A stretch of 64,000 nt of DNA from SSSZ01 sp016790965 (GCA_016790965.1 JAEUNZ010000031.1:133092-197091), one strand, 5' to 3'; numbered from the stretch's first letter, positions 8,550 to 18,632 are shown. Program-made: numbers and translations. The notes: a model not told the origin generated them from the sequence alone.

Positions 8550-9509
8550 TCAGCGCCAGCGCGGGCTCGCAGCCTCGGTAAACAGGCCGTTCCAGAACCC
8601 GGAAACGGCTCCGGCCCCCAAACGCTTCGCGACGCGCTCGGCAATATTGTCCTTGACCGTGTACTCGAGCAGTTTTTCGGCCTTGATGACGTCGCGGGCC
8701 ACCGACTCGACTGAGCCAAAATCGTCCGCCAACCCGAGTTCCACGCTTTGCGCCCCCGTCCACACCAGGCCGGAGAACATGTCCGGTGTCTCTTTAAGGC
8801 GTTTGCCACGACCGCTGCGCACCACTTCGATGAACTGTTTGTGGATATCGTCCAGCAGGCCCTGGGCATGGGCTTTATGCCCGGGATCCTGGGGCGAGAA
8901 AGGATCGAGAAATCCCTTGTTGGCACCTGCCGTCAGCATGCGGCGTTCAACACCGACTTTGTCCATCACGCTCGTGAAGCCAAAACCTTCCATGATGACG
9001 CCGATCGACCCGACAACACTGGCCTTATTGACGTAGATGCTGTCGGCCGCGGCAGCCACGTAATAGCCGCCGGAAGCGCAGAGATCCTCCACAACCGCAT
9101 ACAAGGGCTTGTCGGGATGCTTCGCCCTCAGGCGACGAATCTCATCGTTGACCATGCCTGCCTGGACCGGGCTTCCTCCAGGACTGTTGATACGCAAGAC
9201 TACGCCTGCGACATTCTTTTCGTCGAAGGCACTCTGCAGTGCCGCAATGAGCCTTTCGGCGCTGGCCTCTCCCTTGGGCTCGATGACGCCGTTGAGGTGA
9301 ACGAGCGCCGTATGCCTTTCCTGGTGGGCAGCATCCTCGCCCCAGTCAACGAAGGCGACCAGCGCGACAACGAGGTAAATGAACCCCAATGTCTTGAAAA
9401 AAATGCCCCAACGCCGACGGGTCTTCTGCTCTTCAAGGGCGGCGAAAGCCAATTTCTCGAGCGTTTGCCGCTCCCAATGCGGGTGATCGTTTCCTGGGGA
9501 GTTATCCAT
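8550..9509 (-). CDS. sppA: S49-family signal peptide peptidase (SppA-like)
   Basis: 319 residues with one N-terminal membrane segment (FKTLGFIYLVVALVAFVDWG, residues about 39-58) and a single protease domain. RINSPGGSPVQAG, the nucleophile region ASGGYYVAAAAD and the general-base Lys region are those of short SppA (residues 100-260). It degrades released signal peptides in the inner membrane. Its start overlaps the Rieske gene by 8 bases, so it belongs to the rluC-HAD-Rieske-sppA run. Confidence 0.92.
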   Translation of the reverse strand: MDNSPGNDHPHWERQTLEKLAFAALEEQKTRRRWGIFFKTLGFIYLVVALVAFVDWGEDAAHQERHTALVHLNGVIEPKGEASAERLIAALQSAFDEKNVAGVVLRINSPGGSPVQAGMVNDEIRRLRAKHPDKPLYAVVEDLCASGGYYVAAAADSIYVNKASVVGSIGVIMEGFGFTSVMDKVGVERRMLTAGANKGFLDPFSPQDPGHKAHAQGLLDDIHKQFIEVVRSGRGKRLKETPDMFSGLVWTGAQSVELGLADDFGSVESVARDVIKAEKLLEYTVKDNIAERVAKRLGAGAVSGFWNGLFTEAASPRWR

Positions 9510-9861
9510 CGGGGGTATCCTGAAGCAAATAGATGGCGCCGTCCCGCTCTCTGACCCGGAGCGGCTTTAGGCCCGCTCCCTGGCAGCGGCCCCCCAGGCA
9601 TTCCCCCGTATCGGGAGCGTAGAGAGCCCCATGTATGGAGCAGATCAAGTATAGCTTGGAAAAGTCGAAAAACTCGCCGGGTTGCCAGTCCAGTTCTGCG
9701 GGGACATGGCCACACTCATTGCGATAGGCATACACCCGATTGCGGAAACGAATGACAAAGGCCGGCACCTCGCGCCCCTCGATACGCACCGCGAAACGCA
9801 GACCTGTCCCGCCATCGATCACGGCCTCGGAGGAACAAATCAGGCGTTCTGTTGCAGCCAT
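9502..9861 (-). CDS. small Rieske [2Fe-2S] protein
   Basis: 119 residues consisting of a single Rieske domain. Cluster ligands appear as C-G-H in NECGHVPAEL (around residue 51) and C-x2-H in LICSIHGALY (around residue 73). There is no partner oxygenase domain, so it is probably a small electron carrier or sensor. It overlaps the preceding phosphatase gene by 22 bases and sppA by 8. This rluC-gph-like-Rieske-sppA grouping is common in betaproteobacteria; the biological reason is unknown to me. Confidence 0.85.
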   Translation of the reverse strand: MAATERLICSSEAVIDGGTGLRFAVRIEGREVPAFVIRFRNRVYAYRNECGHVPAELDWQPGEFFDFSKLYLICSIHGALYAPDTGECLGGRCQGAGLKPLRVRERDGAIYLLQDTPDG

Positions 9862-10493
9862 AGACTCAGCTCAGCCACCGTGTCCACACACGCCACCGGC
9901 CCATGCTCCAGCAAGAACCGGCCTGGGTGGGCACCGTAGGCCACCGCCAACCCGTCCACGCCGGCATTACGGGCCATCAGAAGATCATGGCTGGTGTCGC
10001 CGATCATCAGGGTACGCTCGGCGGGAACCCCCAATTCGGCCATCAGTTCCTCCAGCATCTGCGGATGAGGCTTTGAAAAGCACTCGTCGGCACAGCGCGA
10101 AGCGACAAAGTAAATTTCCAGGCCCGAATGCCGGAGCGCCCGATCCAGCCCGATACGACTCTTGCCCGTCGCGACCGCCAGGCTTTTCCCCGCCGAACGA
10201 AGACGGGAGAGCAATTCAGCAATCCCTTCGAACAAATCAAGTTCGTGGTCCGTCGACAAGTAGTGGCTGCGATAGCGCTCCACCATCTCCGAATAACGCT
10301 CGGGAGGCAGGGAGGGAACGGCTTGACGCAGGGCCTCACCGAGGCCAAGACCGATCACATGTCGCGCGGCAGCCTCGTCAGGTACTGGAAGATTGAGGTC
10401 ACGACAGGCCGCCTGGATGGCCATGACGATGGCGCCAGCGGAATCCAGCACGGTGCCATCCCAGTCGAAAACTATGAGGTCGTACCGGTTCAT
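9840..10493 (-). CDS. HAD-family hydrolase, phosphoglycolate-phosphatase-like
   Basis: 217 residues. HAD motif I is FDWDGTVLDSAG (nucleophile Asp10), motif II is VATGKS, a conserved Lys lies in FSKPHPQML and motif IV is MIGDTSHDLLMARNAG. Helical cap between motifs I and II places it with Gph/PGP-like phosphatases. It lies 6 bases after rluC. Substrate cannot be read from the sequence. Confidence 0.88.
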   Translation of the reverse strand: MNRYDLIVFDWDGTVLDSAGAIVMAIQAACRDLNLPVPDEAAARHVIGLGLGEALRQAVPSLPPERYSEMVERYRSHYLSTDHELDLFEGIAELLSRLRSAGKSLAVATGKSRIGLDRALRHSGLEIYFVASRCADECFSKPHPQMLEELMAELGVPAERTLMIGDTSHDLLMARNAGVDGLAVAYGAHPGRFLLEHGPVACVDTVAELSLWLQQNA

Positions 10494-10499
10494 GAGCGT

Positions 10500-11510
10500 T
10501 CAGAGCGCCCCGCCGAGGATTTGTTCCAGTTCCGACACGGCAAATTCCGGTACCGTAAGTGCCAAATGCTTCGCGACAAACGTGGCTATCGACTCCGGCA
10601 GCGGAGCGACCAACGCCATGGGCACAGCTGTAAGGGGATGGCGAAAATCGATATGCCAGGCGTGCAGGGCCATGCGGCGCAGACCAATCTTGGGCAAACC
10701 CTTGTTGAGGGCGAAATCGCCGTATTTCTCGTCACCCAGGATGGGAAATCCAAGGTGCGCAAGGTGAACTCGGATCTGGTGGGTGCGCCCCGTCTTCAAC
10801 TGGGCCTCCAGAAGGCTGAAATCCCGCCAGCGGGCCAACAGGCGGAATATGGTGTGGGCCGATTTACCCTCTTGCTCCACGCGCACCCTTCGGTCGCCAT
10901 GTTCAGTCAGGTACTTGTGCAGCGGAAAACGCGCATGCTGGACAAGGTTCATCCAAGGCCCCCGCACCAGGGCCAGATAGCGCTTGTCGGCACCCTGGCC
11001 GTGCTCGCGGAACATGTCGTGCAGCGCGGTGAGGGCGATGCGCTTCTTCCCCACCAGAAGAATTCCCGAGGTTTCGCGGTCCAAGCGATGGGCGAGTTCG
11101 AGAAAACGAGCCTCGGGACGCTGACGTCGTAACGCCTCGATTACCCCGAAGCTGACCCCACTGCCCCCATGGACTGCAACCCCGGCTGGCTTGTCGACGG
11201 CGAGCAGGGCGTCGTCTTCAAAGATTACCGGTAGTTCGACCCGAACCTTTGCAGCATCCTCGATTTCCGAGCTTTCCCGCTGGGCGAGCCGCAGGGGCGG
11301 CAGCCGGACGACATCGCCGGATACCAGCCGGTAGGCCGCCTCGGCGCGGCGGCTGTTTACCCGCACTTCGCCACTGCGCAGGATGCGATAGACATGGCTC
11401 TTGGGCACGCCCTTGCAGCGGGCGATCAAGAAGTTATCCAGGCGCTGGCCTTCCGCCTCTTCGCCGATGAGCAGATGGCTGACGGCCGAATTGTTCCCTG
11501 CTGCGGGCAT
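10500..11510 (-). CDS. rluC: 23S rRNA pseudouridine synthase RluC
   Basis: 336 residues: N-terminal S4 RNA-binding domain (GQRLDNFLIARCKGVPKSHV, residues about 20-40) and an RluA-type catalytic domain with LAHRLDRETSGILLVGKK carrying the catalytic Asp. RluC modifies U955, U2504 and U2580 of E. coli 23S rRNA. The gene is divergent from rne, the usual arrangement, which supports the RluC rather than RluD call. Confidence 0.93.
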   Translation of the reverse strand: MPAAGNNSAVSHLLIGEEAEGQRLDNFLIARCKGVPKSHVYRILRSGEVRVNSRRAEAAYRLVSGDVVRLPPLRLAQRESSEIEDAAKVRVELPVIFEDDALLAVDKPAGVAVHGGSGVSFGVIEALRRQRPEARFLELAHRLDRETSGILLVGKKRIALTALHDMFREHGQGADKRYLALVRGPWMNLVQHARFPLHKYLTEHGDRRVRVEQEGKSAHTIFRLLARWRDFSLLEAQLKTGRTHQIRVHLAHLGFPILGDEKYGDFALNKGLPKIGLRRMALHAWHIDFRHPLTAVPMALVAPLPESIATFVAKHLALTVPEFAVSELEQILGGAL

Positions 11511-11925
11511 TTTGCAATATACTGATTAAGATTCGTGTCCCGGTTTGCAAGAAGAACAGCACCGTCAGACCCTCGGCCGCCAAGCGTCGCTTTCACGTCG
11601 TTCTGGGGCCTCCCGGCAGGTTACCTGTTTTTCACCTGCGCGACCTGCGCAGGCCAAGCCAACGCGGATCGACTGGTTAAGTTCGCTCACCAAAAGTAGC
11701 GATGTTAATGGATTAGCCCACGTAAAGCACCCCGGAAGCACCCCGTAGCAGGACAAAAAGAGCCGCCTTGTCATAACAAATACGCGGCAAACACACACCA
11801 GCGAAAACCCGTACAACCCTCGTTGCCACTGAATCGACTCATGACGCAACCCGATCACTGAACGTGTCGCTGCCTGCCCGGGCGCTTCCATCTCGCGTGT
11901 TTTCGTGCGCTGGAGCCCCAAGCTG
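11511..11925 (+). promoter_or_regulatory. rluC/rne intergenic region with long rne leader
   Basis: 415 bases without a credible gene. In enterobacteria the rne 5' leader is about 360 nt and mediates RNase E autoregulation, so a similar role is likely here by position. A perfect hairpin is visible: CCTGCGC (11635-11641), five-base loop, GCGCAGG (11647-11653). I could not find a convincing promoter pair for either gene. Confidence 0.45.
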
Positions 11926-14664
11926 ATGAAACGCATGCTCTTCAATGCGACACAGGCGGAAGAACTCCGTGTCGCCATTGTCGATGGTCAGAAACTCATA
12001 GACCTCGACATTGAGTCCGCCGCCAAGGAACAACGCAAAAGCAACATTTACAAGGGTGTCATCACCCGCATCGAGCCTTCTCTCGAGGCTTGTTTCGTCG
12101 ATTATGGCGCCGAGCGGCACGGATTTTTGCCCTTCAAGGAAATTTCCCGCGCATACTTCCAGCCGGGCGTCGAGCCGGGCCGCGCCAAGATCAACGAGGC
12201 CCTGAAGGAAGGGCAGGAGCTCATCGTCCAGGTGGACAAGGACGAACGCGGCAACAAGGGGGCTGCGCTCACCACTTACGTTTCCCTGGCCGGCAGATAT
12301 CTGGTCCTGATGCCGAACAACCCGCGAGGCGGCGGCGTTTCCCGCCGCGTCGATGGTGACGAGCGTACCGAGTTGCGCGAAGTCATGGACCAGTTGCAGG
12401 TTCCCCAGGGCATGAGCCTCATCGCCCGCACTGCGGCCATCGGCCGCCAGGCCGAGGAACTCCAGTGGGATCTGAATTACCTGCTGCAGTTGTGGACCGC
12501 CATCGAGGGTGCCGCCCAGCAGCAGTCCGGGGCGTTCCTGATCTATCTCGAAGGCAGTCTGGTCATTCGCGCCATCCGCGACTACTTCCAGCCGGACATC
12601 GGTGAAATCCTCATCGACACTGATGAAGTCTTCGATCAGGCCCGTGCCTTCATGGGCACGGTCATGCCGGGCAACGTCAATCGCGTCAAGCGCTATCAGG
12701 ATGATGTCCCCCTCTTCTCCCGCTTCCAGATCGAGCACCAGATCGAGACGGCCTTCGCCCGCCAGGTCAATCTGCCCTCCGGCGGCGCCATTGTCATCGA
12801 CCATACCGAGGCCTTGGTGGCCGTGGACGTGAACTCCGGCCGCGCCACCAAAGGGGCGGACATCGAAGAAACGGCTCTGAAAACCAATCAGGAAGCCGCC
12901 GACGAACTCGCCCGTCAGTTGCGTCTGCGGGACCTTGGCGGCCTGATCGTCATTGATTTCATAGACATGGAGAACCAGCGCAATCAACGCGAGGTGGAAA
13001 ACCGCTTGCGGGATGCGCTGCGCTTCGACCGTGCGCGGGTCCAGATGGGCAAGATCAGCCGATTCGGACTGATGGAGCTATCTCGCCAGCGCCTGCGCCC
13101 CGCCCTGGCCGAAACCAGCTACATCCCCTGCCCGCGCTGTACCGGGACCGGCCACATCCGCTCCACCGAATCCGCCGCCCTGCATATCCTGCGCATCCTC
13201 GAAGAGGAAGCGATGAAGGACAACACCGCCGCGGTCCACGTCCAGGTCCCCGTGGACGTGGCAACGTTCCTGCTCAACGAGAAGCGCCCCGACATTCAGG
13301 CCATCGAGCTGCGCCACAAAGTCACCATTCTCCTCATTCCCAACGTCCATCTTGAGACGCCGGCCCACAGCGTGATCCGCTTGCGCCACGACGACCTCAA
13401 CCAGGAAGACCTCAAGGAGCCCTCCTACCGCATGGTCGACGTTCCCGCTGAGGATGGCAGCCGTCCGGGTACCGCCGACCGCGAAGCGAGCAAACCTCGC
13501 CAGGAAGCGGCAATCAAGGGCATCACGCCTGAACAGCCCGCCCCCGTGGTTCCGGAGAAATCGCCAGAACCTGTAGCGGCCCCGACACCGGAAGCCAAAC
13601 CTGCGGCTGGCATCCTGTCCCGGCTGTTCTCCTGGTTCCGTGCCAGCCCTGAGCCTGCGGCCGCCGCACCGGCTCCGGCCACGGCCGAACCCGAACCTAC
13701 CCGCAAGCCCCGTGAGGGAAGGCGCGAGCGCGTCGAGGGCCGTGGTGACAATCGGCGCGGTGGGCGCGGCAGCGGACGCCGCGACGAAGAACGCAGCGAC
13801 CGACCTTCCCGGGAAGGTCGAACCGAGCGTGGGGAGCGGGGCGAACGCGCTCCCCGCGACGAAGTGGCCGCTGCCTCCGGCGAGCGGCAGGAGCGCCGCC
13901 CGCGCAGCGAGCGCAAGGAACGCCGTGAACGCCCGGCTGCAACGACGACCCCGCTCACCGAAGGCACCGAGCAGGCGCAAATTGCACAGGAGAACCCCGC
14001 CTTGACGACCGTAGCCCCGCAAGTTGGCGATGGAGGCCAGGGCGAAGAGGCTGGCGGCCGTCGCCGCGGACGCCGCGGTGGCCGCGGTCGCGGACGGGGC
14101 GAAGGCAATGCCGACACCAATACCTCGCCAGCGAACGATGCCGTGTCTTCGCCCGATAGCACCGCCAGCGAAGCATTGCCAATGGCTCAACCCACTTTCC
14201 CTGGCGAAACGTCTGTCGCCAACACCTCTCCGTCCATCCCGCTGGCGGCGCCAGAGGGTGCCGAACCGCCCATCGCAGCGATTCAGGCGAACCTGACTCC
14301 GGCCTCCCCAATTCCTGAACCCTCTTCGGCGCCTGCACAGGAGCCTGTGGCATCGGCCGAACCGATGGCGGCAGAAGTTCAATCGGTCACGCAGCCGCTT
14401 GTTGCTCCGGAGCTGGCCAACGAAGATACCGCTTCTCCCGCCGCAGTCTTGGCGCCGGTAGCCCCGGCCCCGCTGGCGTCGACGCAGCCGATCCAATTGG
14501 ACACCATCCTGGCCGATAGCGGCCTTGAAATGGTACAGACTGTGTCGGCGGGCACCTGGGTGCCGGAGGCGCCGATGGCGAAGCTCGGTCGTCCAAGGCG
14601 ACAACGGTCCGTTGACACCGCAACCGATGCTGAACCCATGGTCATGGTGGAAACACAAAAATAA
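11926..14664 (+). CDS. rne: ribonuclease E
   Basis: 912 residues from the ATG at 11926 (GGAG 10 bases upstream). The catalytic half has an S1 domain (KSNIYKGVITRIEPSLEACF, about 32-51), the DNase-I-like active site with VDVNSGRATKG and IVIDFIDM (the two metal-binding Asp), and the Zn-link CPRCTGTG that joins dimers. The C-terminal half is low-complexity: Arg/Glu-rich (RRGGRGSGRRDE) then Pro/Ala/Glu-rich, as expected for the degradosome scaffold and RNA-binding region. It ends in RPRRQRSVDTATD..., a short basic tail. RNase E initiates mRNA decay and rRNA/tRNA processing at the inner membrane. Confidence 0.96.
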   Translation: MKRMLFNATQAEELRVAIVDGQKLIDLDIESAAKEQRKSNIYKGVITRIEPSLEACFVDYGAERHGFLPFKEISRAYFQPGVEPGRAKINEALKEGQELIVQVDKDERGNKGAALTTYVSLAGRYLVLMPNNPRGGGVSRRVDGDERTELREVMDQLQVPQGMSLIARTAAIGRQAEELQWDLNYLLQLWTAIEGAAQQQSGAFLIYLEGSLVIRAIRDYFQPDIGEILIDTDEVFDQARAFMGTVMPGNVNRVKRYQDDVPLFSRFQIEHQIETAFARQVNLPSGGAIVIDHTEALVAVDVNSGRATKGADIEETALKTNQEAADELARQLRLRDLGGLIVIDFIDMENQRNQREVENRLRDALRFDRARVQMGKISRFGLMELSRQRLRPALAETSYIPCPRCTGTGHIRSTESAALHILRILEEEAMKDNTAAVHVQVPVDVATFLLNEKRPDIQAIELRHKVTILLIPNVHLETPAHSVIRLRHDDLNQEDLKEPSYRMVDVPAEDGSRPGTADREASKPRQEAAIKGITPEQPAPVVPEKSPEPVAAPTPEAKPAAGILSRLFSWFRASPEPAAAAPAPATAEPEPTRKPREGRRERVEGRGDNRRGGRGSGRRDEERSDRPSREGRTERGERGERAPRDEVAAASGERQERRPRSERKERRERPAATTTPLTEGTEQAQIAQENPALTTVAPQVGDGGQGEEAGGRRRGRRGGRGRGRGEGNADTNTSPANDAVSSPDSTASEALPMAQPTFPGETSVANTSPSIPLAAPEGAEPPIAAIQANLTPASPIPEPSSAPAQEPVASAEPMAAEVQSVTQPLVAPELANEDTASPAAVLAPVAPAPLASTQPIQLDTILADSGLEMVQTVSAGTWVPEAPMAKLGRPRRQRSVDTATDAEPMVMVETQK

Positions 14665-14684
14665 AAGGATCCTGACCGGCACGA

Positions 14685-14708
14685 CGGGGCGCTTCGGCGC
14701 CCCGTTTT
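14685..14708 (+). terminator. rho-independent terminator of rne
   Basis: CGGGGCGC (14685-14692), UUCG tetraloop, GCGCCCCG (14697-14704) and TTTT: an 8-bp perfect stem beginning 21 bases after the rne stop. Confidence 0.88.
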
Positions 14709-14778
14709 CGTTGCCACGTGCATCCCGGAAAGGCGGTGTCCATGGCCTATTGCGACTGCTAACGGCCTGGTCCGGCAG

Positions 14779-15264
14779 CTATTTGCGGCCGAGCTTTTTC
14801 TTTAGATCACCAACCAGCCCCTGGGCAGCGTCTTCCACCATGTCCAGGACGAGGTCGAAGCCATGGCCCAGGCCGTAGTAGGGATCCGGAACCTCGTCGT
14901 CGTCGAAGCCCCGCGAATAGTCCATGAACAGACGGATACGATCCCGCTGCCCGGCCGAAGCCATCCGCCTGAGGTTGTCGAGATTGGCCTTGTCCATGGC
15001 CAGGATCAGGTCGAAATAATCCAGATCCTGGGGCGCCACCTTGCGTGCCCGCTGCTGGGAGAGATCGTAGCCGCGCACCGCAGCCGCACGCTGAGTTCTT
15101 TGATCCGGCGCCTCACCGACGTGGTAGCCGTGCGTACCCGCAGAATCAACTTCAACAATATCCCCTAGCCCATTGTTTATTACCAATTTTCTAAGAACTC
15201 CTTCCGCCGTCGGTGAGCGGCATATATTGCCCATGCAGACCATCAGGACGCGGAAGGGCTTCAC
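14779..15264 (-). CDS. low-molecular-weight protein tyrosine phosphatase
   Basis: 161 residues. The P-loop VCMGNICRSP (residues 9-18) holds the nucleophilic Cys and Arg of the C-x5-R-S signature, and VPDPYYG near residue 128 supplies the general-acid Asp. No exopolysaccharide kinase gene is adjacent, so a housekeeping or stress role is more likely than a Wzb role. Start overlaps the uvrB stop by four bases (ATGA), so the two are co-translated. Confidence 0.93.
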   Translation of the reverse strand: MKPFRVLMVCMGNICRSPTAEGVLRKLVINNGLGDIVEVDSAGTHGYHVGEAPDQRTQRAAAVRGYDLSQQRARKVAPQDLDYFDLILAMDKANLDNLRRMASAGQRDRIRLFMDYSRGFDDDEVPDPYYGLGHGFDLVLDMVEDAAQGLVGDLKKKLGRK

Positions 15265-17333
15265 GCCGCACCCTTTCCGTCCCGGTCATGGGGCGCGGCA
15301 CCGAAAACCCGCTCCTTGATGCGGAACAACTCATCGCGGGCGGAAGCTGCCGCTTCGAATTCGAGATTCCTGGCGTATTCGAGCATCTGCTTCTCGAGGC
15401 GCTTGATTTCCTTGGCCAAAGCCTTTTCATCCATCGTTTCGTAGGCCGCCCTCTGCTCGGCGACCCGCTGTTCACTGCGGGCAGTCTCGGGGTCATAGAC
15501 ACCGTCGATGATGTCCTTGATACGCTTGGAAACACCCCTGGGAACGATGCCGTGGGCCGCATTGAAGCCAAGCTGCCTTTCCCGGCGCCGCTGGGTCTCG
15601 GCGATGGCCCGCCGCATCGACTCCGTAATCCTATCAGCGTAGAGGATGGCTGTGCCATGGATATGACGCGCCGCCCGGCCCACAGTCTGGATCAACGAGC
15701 GCTCGGAGCGCAGGAAGCCCTCTTTGTCGGCATCCAGGATGGCAACCAACGACACCTCCGGAATATCCAGGCCCTCGCGCAAAAGATTGATGCCCACCAG
15801 AACGTCGAATTCCCCCAAGCGCAGATCGCGAATGATTTCCACCCGCTCTACGGTATCGATGTCTGAATGCAGGTAGCGCACCCGCACACCATTGTCTCCC
15901 AGGAAGTCGGTGAGATCCTCTGCCATGCGTTTGGTCAGTGTTGTCACCAGTACCCGCTCACCGACCTCCACCCGCTTGCGGATCTCGGCCAGCAGATCGT
16001 CCACCTGGGTGGATGCCGGACGCACGATCACATGCGGATCGACGAGGCCCGTAGGTCGCACCACCTGCTCCACAACTTGCCCGGCATGCGACTTTTCGTA
16101 ATCCGCCGGCGTCGCAGAGACGAAAACCGTCTGCCGCAGATGGCTCTCGAATTCCTCGAAGCGCAAGGGTCGATTGTCCAGGGCCGAAGGCAGGCGAAAG
16201 CCATAATCCACCAGGTTTTCCTTGCGCGACCTATCCCCCTTGTACATTCCACCCACTTGGCCGATGGAGACGTGGGATTCGTCGATGAACATCAGCGCAT
16301 CGGCCGGCAGATAGTCGATCAGCGTAGGCGGTGGCGCGCCGGGCAGGCGGCCCGACAGGTGACGGGAGTAGTTCTCGATGCCTTTGCAGAAGCCGATCTG
16401 ATCGAGGAGCTCCAGGTCGAAGCGCGTACGCTGTTCGATGCGCTGAGCCTCGACCAGCTTCTGCTGCTGATAGAAGAAAGCCACGCGCTCGCGCAATTCG
16501 GTCTTGATGGCCTCGATGGCACGCAGCACGGTGGCCCGCGGCGTCACGTAATGGGAAGCCGGAAAGACGGTAAAGCGCAGGGCCTTGTGCATCAACTGCC
16601 CCGTGAGCGGATCGAAGAATTGCAGGCCATCGATCTCATCGTCGAAGAGTGAAATACGCAGCGCGTGCTCGGCATGTTCGGCGGGAAAGACATCGATGAT
16701 GTCGCCCCGCACACGAAAAGTGCCGCGATGGAAATCCACGTCATTGCGCTGATACTGCATATCCGTGAGGCGCTTGACGATAGCCCGCTGATCGAGGCGA
16801 TCCCCCACCCGCATGGTGAGGATCATGTCGTGATATTCATCCCGGTCGCCGATCCCGTAGATGCACGATACCGTGGCCACGATCACAACATCCCGCCGCT
16901 CGATGAGGCTCTTGGTGGCGGAGAGCCGCATTTGCTCGATGTGGTCGTTCACCGCGCTGTCCTTCTCGATGTACAGATCGCGGGAGGGAACGTAGGCTTC
17001 GGGCTGGTAGTAGTCGTAGTAGGAGACGAAATACTCGACCGCGTTTTCCGGAAAGAACTCACGAAACTCTGAATAGAGCTGGGCCGCCAGGGTCTTGTTG
17101 GGTGCCAGCACCAGGGCAGGCCGCCCGGTCCGGGCGATGACGTTGGCCATGGTGTAGGTCTTGCCGGAACCGGTCACCCCCAGCAGCGTCTGGAAAGCCA
17201 GCCCATCCTCCAGTCCCTCCACGAGCAGATCGATCGCCTGCGGCTGATCCCCGGCAGGCGGAAAGGGCTGGTGCAGGCGAAATGGACTGCCGGGAAAGGT
17301 GACGACGGGCGTGTCGAGGGGGGTGTCGCTCAT
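15261..17333 (-). CDS. uvrB: excinuclease ABC subunit B
   Basis: 690 residues from the ATG at 17333 (MSDTPLDTP). Walker A GVTGSGKTYTMANV at about 50-63, beta-hairpin region SYYDYYQPEAYVP, DESHVSIGQ, helicase motifs QTVGRAARH, and a C-terminal UVR motif (LEKQMLEYARNLEFEAAASA) that binds UvrC. UvrB verifies DNA damage after loading by UvrA. A longer upstream frame exists but lacks family similarity. Confidence 0.97.
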   Translation of the reverse strand: MSDTPLDTPVVTFPGSPFRLHQPFPPAGDQPQAIDLLVEGLEDGLAFQTLLGVTGSGKTYTMANVIARTGRPALVLAPNKTLAAQLYSEFREFFPENAVEYFVSYYDYYQPEAYVPSRDLYIEKDSAVNDHIEQMRLSATKSLIERRDVVIVATVSCIYGIGDRDEYHDMILTMRVGDRLDQRAIVKRLTDMQYQRNDVDFHRGTFRVRGDIIDVFPAEHAEHALRISLFDDEIDGLQFFDPLTGQLMHKALRFTVFPASHYVTPRATVLRAIEAIKTELRERVAFFYQQQKLVEAQRIEQRTRFDLELLDQIGFCKGIENYSRHLSGRLPGAPPPTLIDYLPADALMFIDESHVSIGQVGGMYKGDRSRKENLVDYGFRLPSALDNRPLRFEEFESHLRQTVFVSATPADYEKSHAGQVVEQVVRPTGLVDPHVIVRPASTQVDDLLAEIRKRVEVGERVLVTTLTKRMAEDLTDFLGDNGVRVRYLHSDIDTVERVEIIRDLRLGEFDVLVGINLLREGLDIPEVSLVAILDADKEGFLRSERSLIQTVGRAARHIHGTAILYADRITESMRRAIAETQRRRERQLGFNAAHGIVPRGVSKRIKDIIDGVYDPETARSEQRVAEQRAAYETMDEKALAKEIKRLEKQMLEYARNLEFEAAASARDELFRIKERVFGAAPHDRDGKGAA

Positions 17334-17412
17334 GCTAGAATCGCGCGGTTTGAAGGCCAGCGGCAGCGTCCGGGCCATCGGTAATTACAGCATAACATCC
17401 CATGGAGTTTCT

Positions 17413-18621
17413 ATGACCTCGTCGATCTTTGCCGCGGTGGAGATGGCCCCGCGTGACCCCATCCTCGGCCTGAACGAAGCCTTCAATGCCGATTCCCGCA
17501 GCACCAAGGTCAACCTTGGCGTCGGCGTCTACTTCGACGACAACGGCAAGATCCCCCTCCTCGCTGCCGTCAAGGCCGCCGAAGACGTCCGCGTCAAGGC
17601 CGCCCTACCCCGCGGCTACCAGCCCATCGAGGGTAACCCGGCCTACAACCAAGCCGTGCAGAACCTGCTCCTGGGCAAGGAGTCCCCTCTCGTCGCCAAC
17701 GGCCAGGTGGTCACCGCCCAGGCCCTCGGCGGCACCGGTGCGCTGAAAATCGGTGCCGACTACCTGAAGCGCCTGAACCCGGATGCCAAGGTCTACATCA
17801 GTGATCCCTCCTGGGAGAACCATCGCGCCCTGTTCGAATCCGCCGGTTTCGTGGTCGAGAACTACCCCTACTACGATGCTGCCACCCGCGGCGTGAACTT
17901 CGCCGGCATGAAGGATTGCCTGGGCGGCCTGCCCGCCGGCTCCATCATCGTGCTGCATGCCTGCTGCCACAACCCCACCGGCGCCGATCTCTCCGACGCC
18001 CAGTGGGCCGAAGTGGTCGGCCTGTGCAAGGAGCGCGGCCTGGTGCCCTTCCTCGACATGGCCTACCAGGGCTTCGCCGACGGTATCGACGCCGATGCCG
18101 TGGCGGTCCGTGCTTTCTCCGCCTCCGGCCTGCAGTTCTTCGCTTCCAGCTCATTCTCCAAGAACTTCTCCCTCTACGGCGAGCGGGTCGGTGCCCTGTC
18201 CATCGTCACCGCCAGCAAGGAAGAAGCCGGCCGCGTGATGTCCCAGTTGAAGCGTGTCATCCGCACCAACTACTCCAATCCGCCCACCCACGGCGGCGCC
18301 CTGGTGGCTGCCGTGCTCGGTTCCGCCGAACTTCGCGCCCAATGGGAAGCCGAACTGGCGGGCATGCGCGACCGCATCCGCGCCATGCGCACCGGCCTGG
18401 TAGACGCCATCAAAGCCCAAGGCGTGGCCCAGGATTTCTCCTTCGTGGTCAAGCAGCGCGGCATGTTCTCCTACACCGGGCTGACGGCTCCGCAGGTTGA
18501 GCGTATGAAGGACGAGTTCGGCATCTACGCCGTGTCCACCGGCCGTATCTGTCTGGCCGCACTGAACAGCAAGAACGTGGATTACGTGGCCAAGGCCATC
18601 GCCACAGTCATCAAGGGCTGA
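17413..18621 (+). CDS. tyrB: aromatic/aspartate aminotransferase (PLP, class I)
   Basis: 402 residues from the ATG at 17413, with GGAG 7 bases upstream. The start MTSSIFAAVEMAPRDPILGL, VNLGVGVYFDDNGKIP, HACCHNPTGADLS and the PLP-lysine region FASSSFSKNFSLYGERVGA are those of the AspC/TyrB subgroup. It interconverts aspartate or aromatic amino acids with 2-oxoglutarate. Betaproteobacterial members are usually called TyrB-like, but AspC activity is equally possible. Divergent from uvrB. Confidence 0.9.
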   Translation: MTSSIFAAVEMAPRDPILGLNEAFNADSRSTKVNLGVGVYFDDNGKIPLLAAVKAAEDVRVKAALPRGYQPIEGNPAYNQAVQNLLLGKESPLVANGQVVTAQALGGTGALKIGADYLKRLNPDAKVYISDPSWENHRALFESAGFVVENYPYYDAATRGVNFAGMKDCLGGLPAGSIIVLHACCHNPTGADLSDAQWAEVVGLCKERGLVPFLDMAYQGFADGIDADAVAVRAFSASGLQFFASSSFSKNFSLYGERVGALSIVTASKEEAGRVMSQLKRVIRTNYSNPPTHGGALVAAVLGSAELRAQWEAELAGMRDRIRAMRTGLVDAIKAQGVAQDFSFVVKQRGMFSYTGLTAPQVERMKDEFGIYAVSTGRICLAALNSKNVDYVAKAIATVIKG

Positions 18622-18632
18622 AGCCCTTGCGG

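Noticed and set aside
13078..14682. 534-residue open frame on the minus strand
   Set aside because: Shadow of rne; low-complexity composition mirrored from its Arg/Pro/Ala-rich tail.
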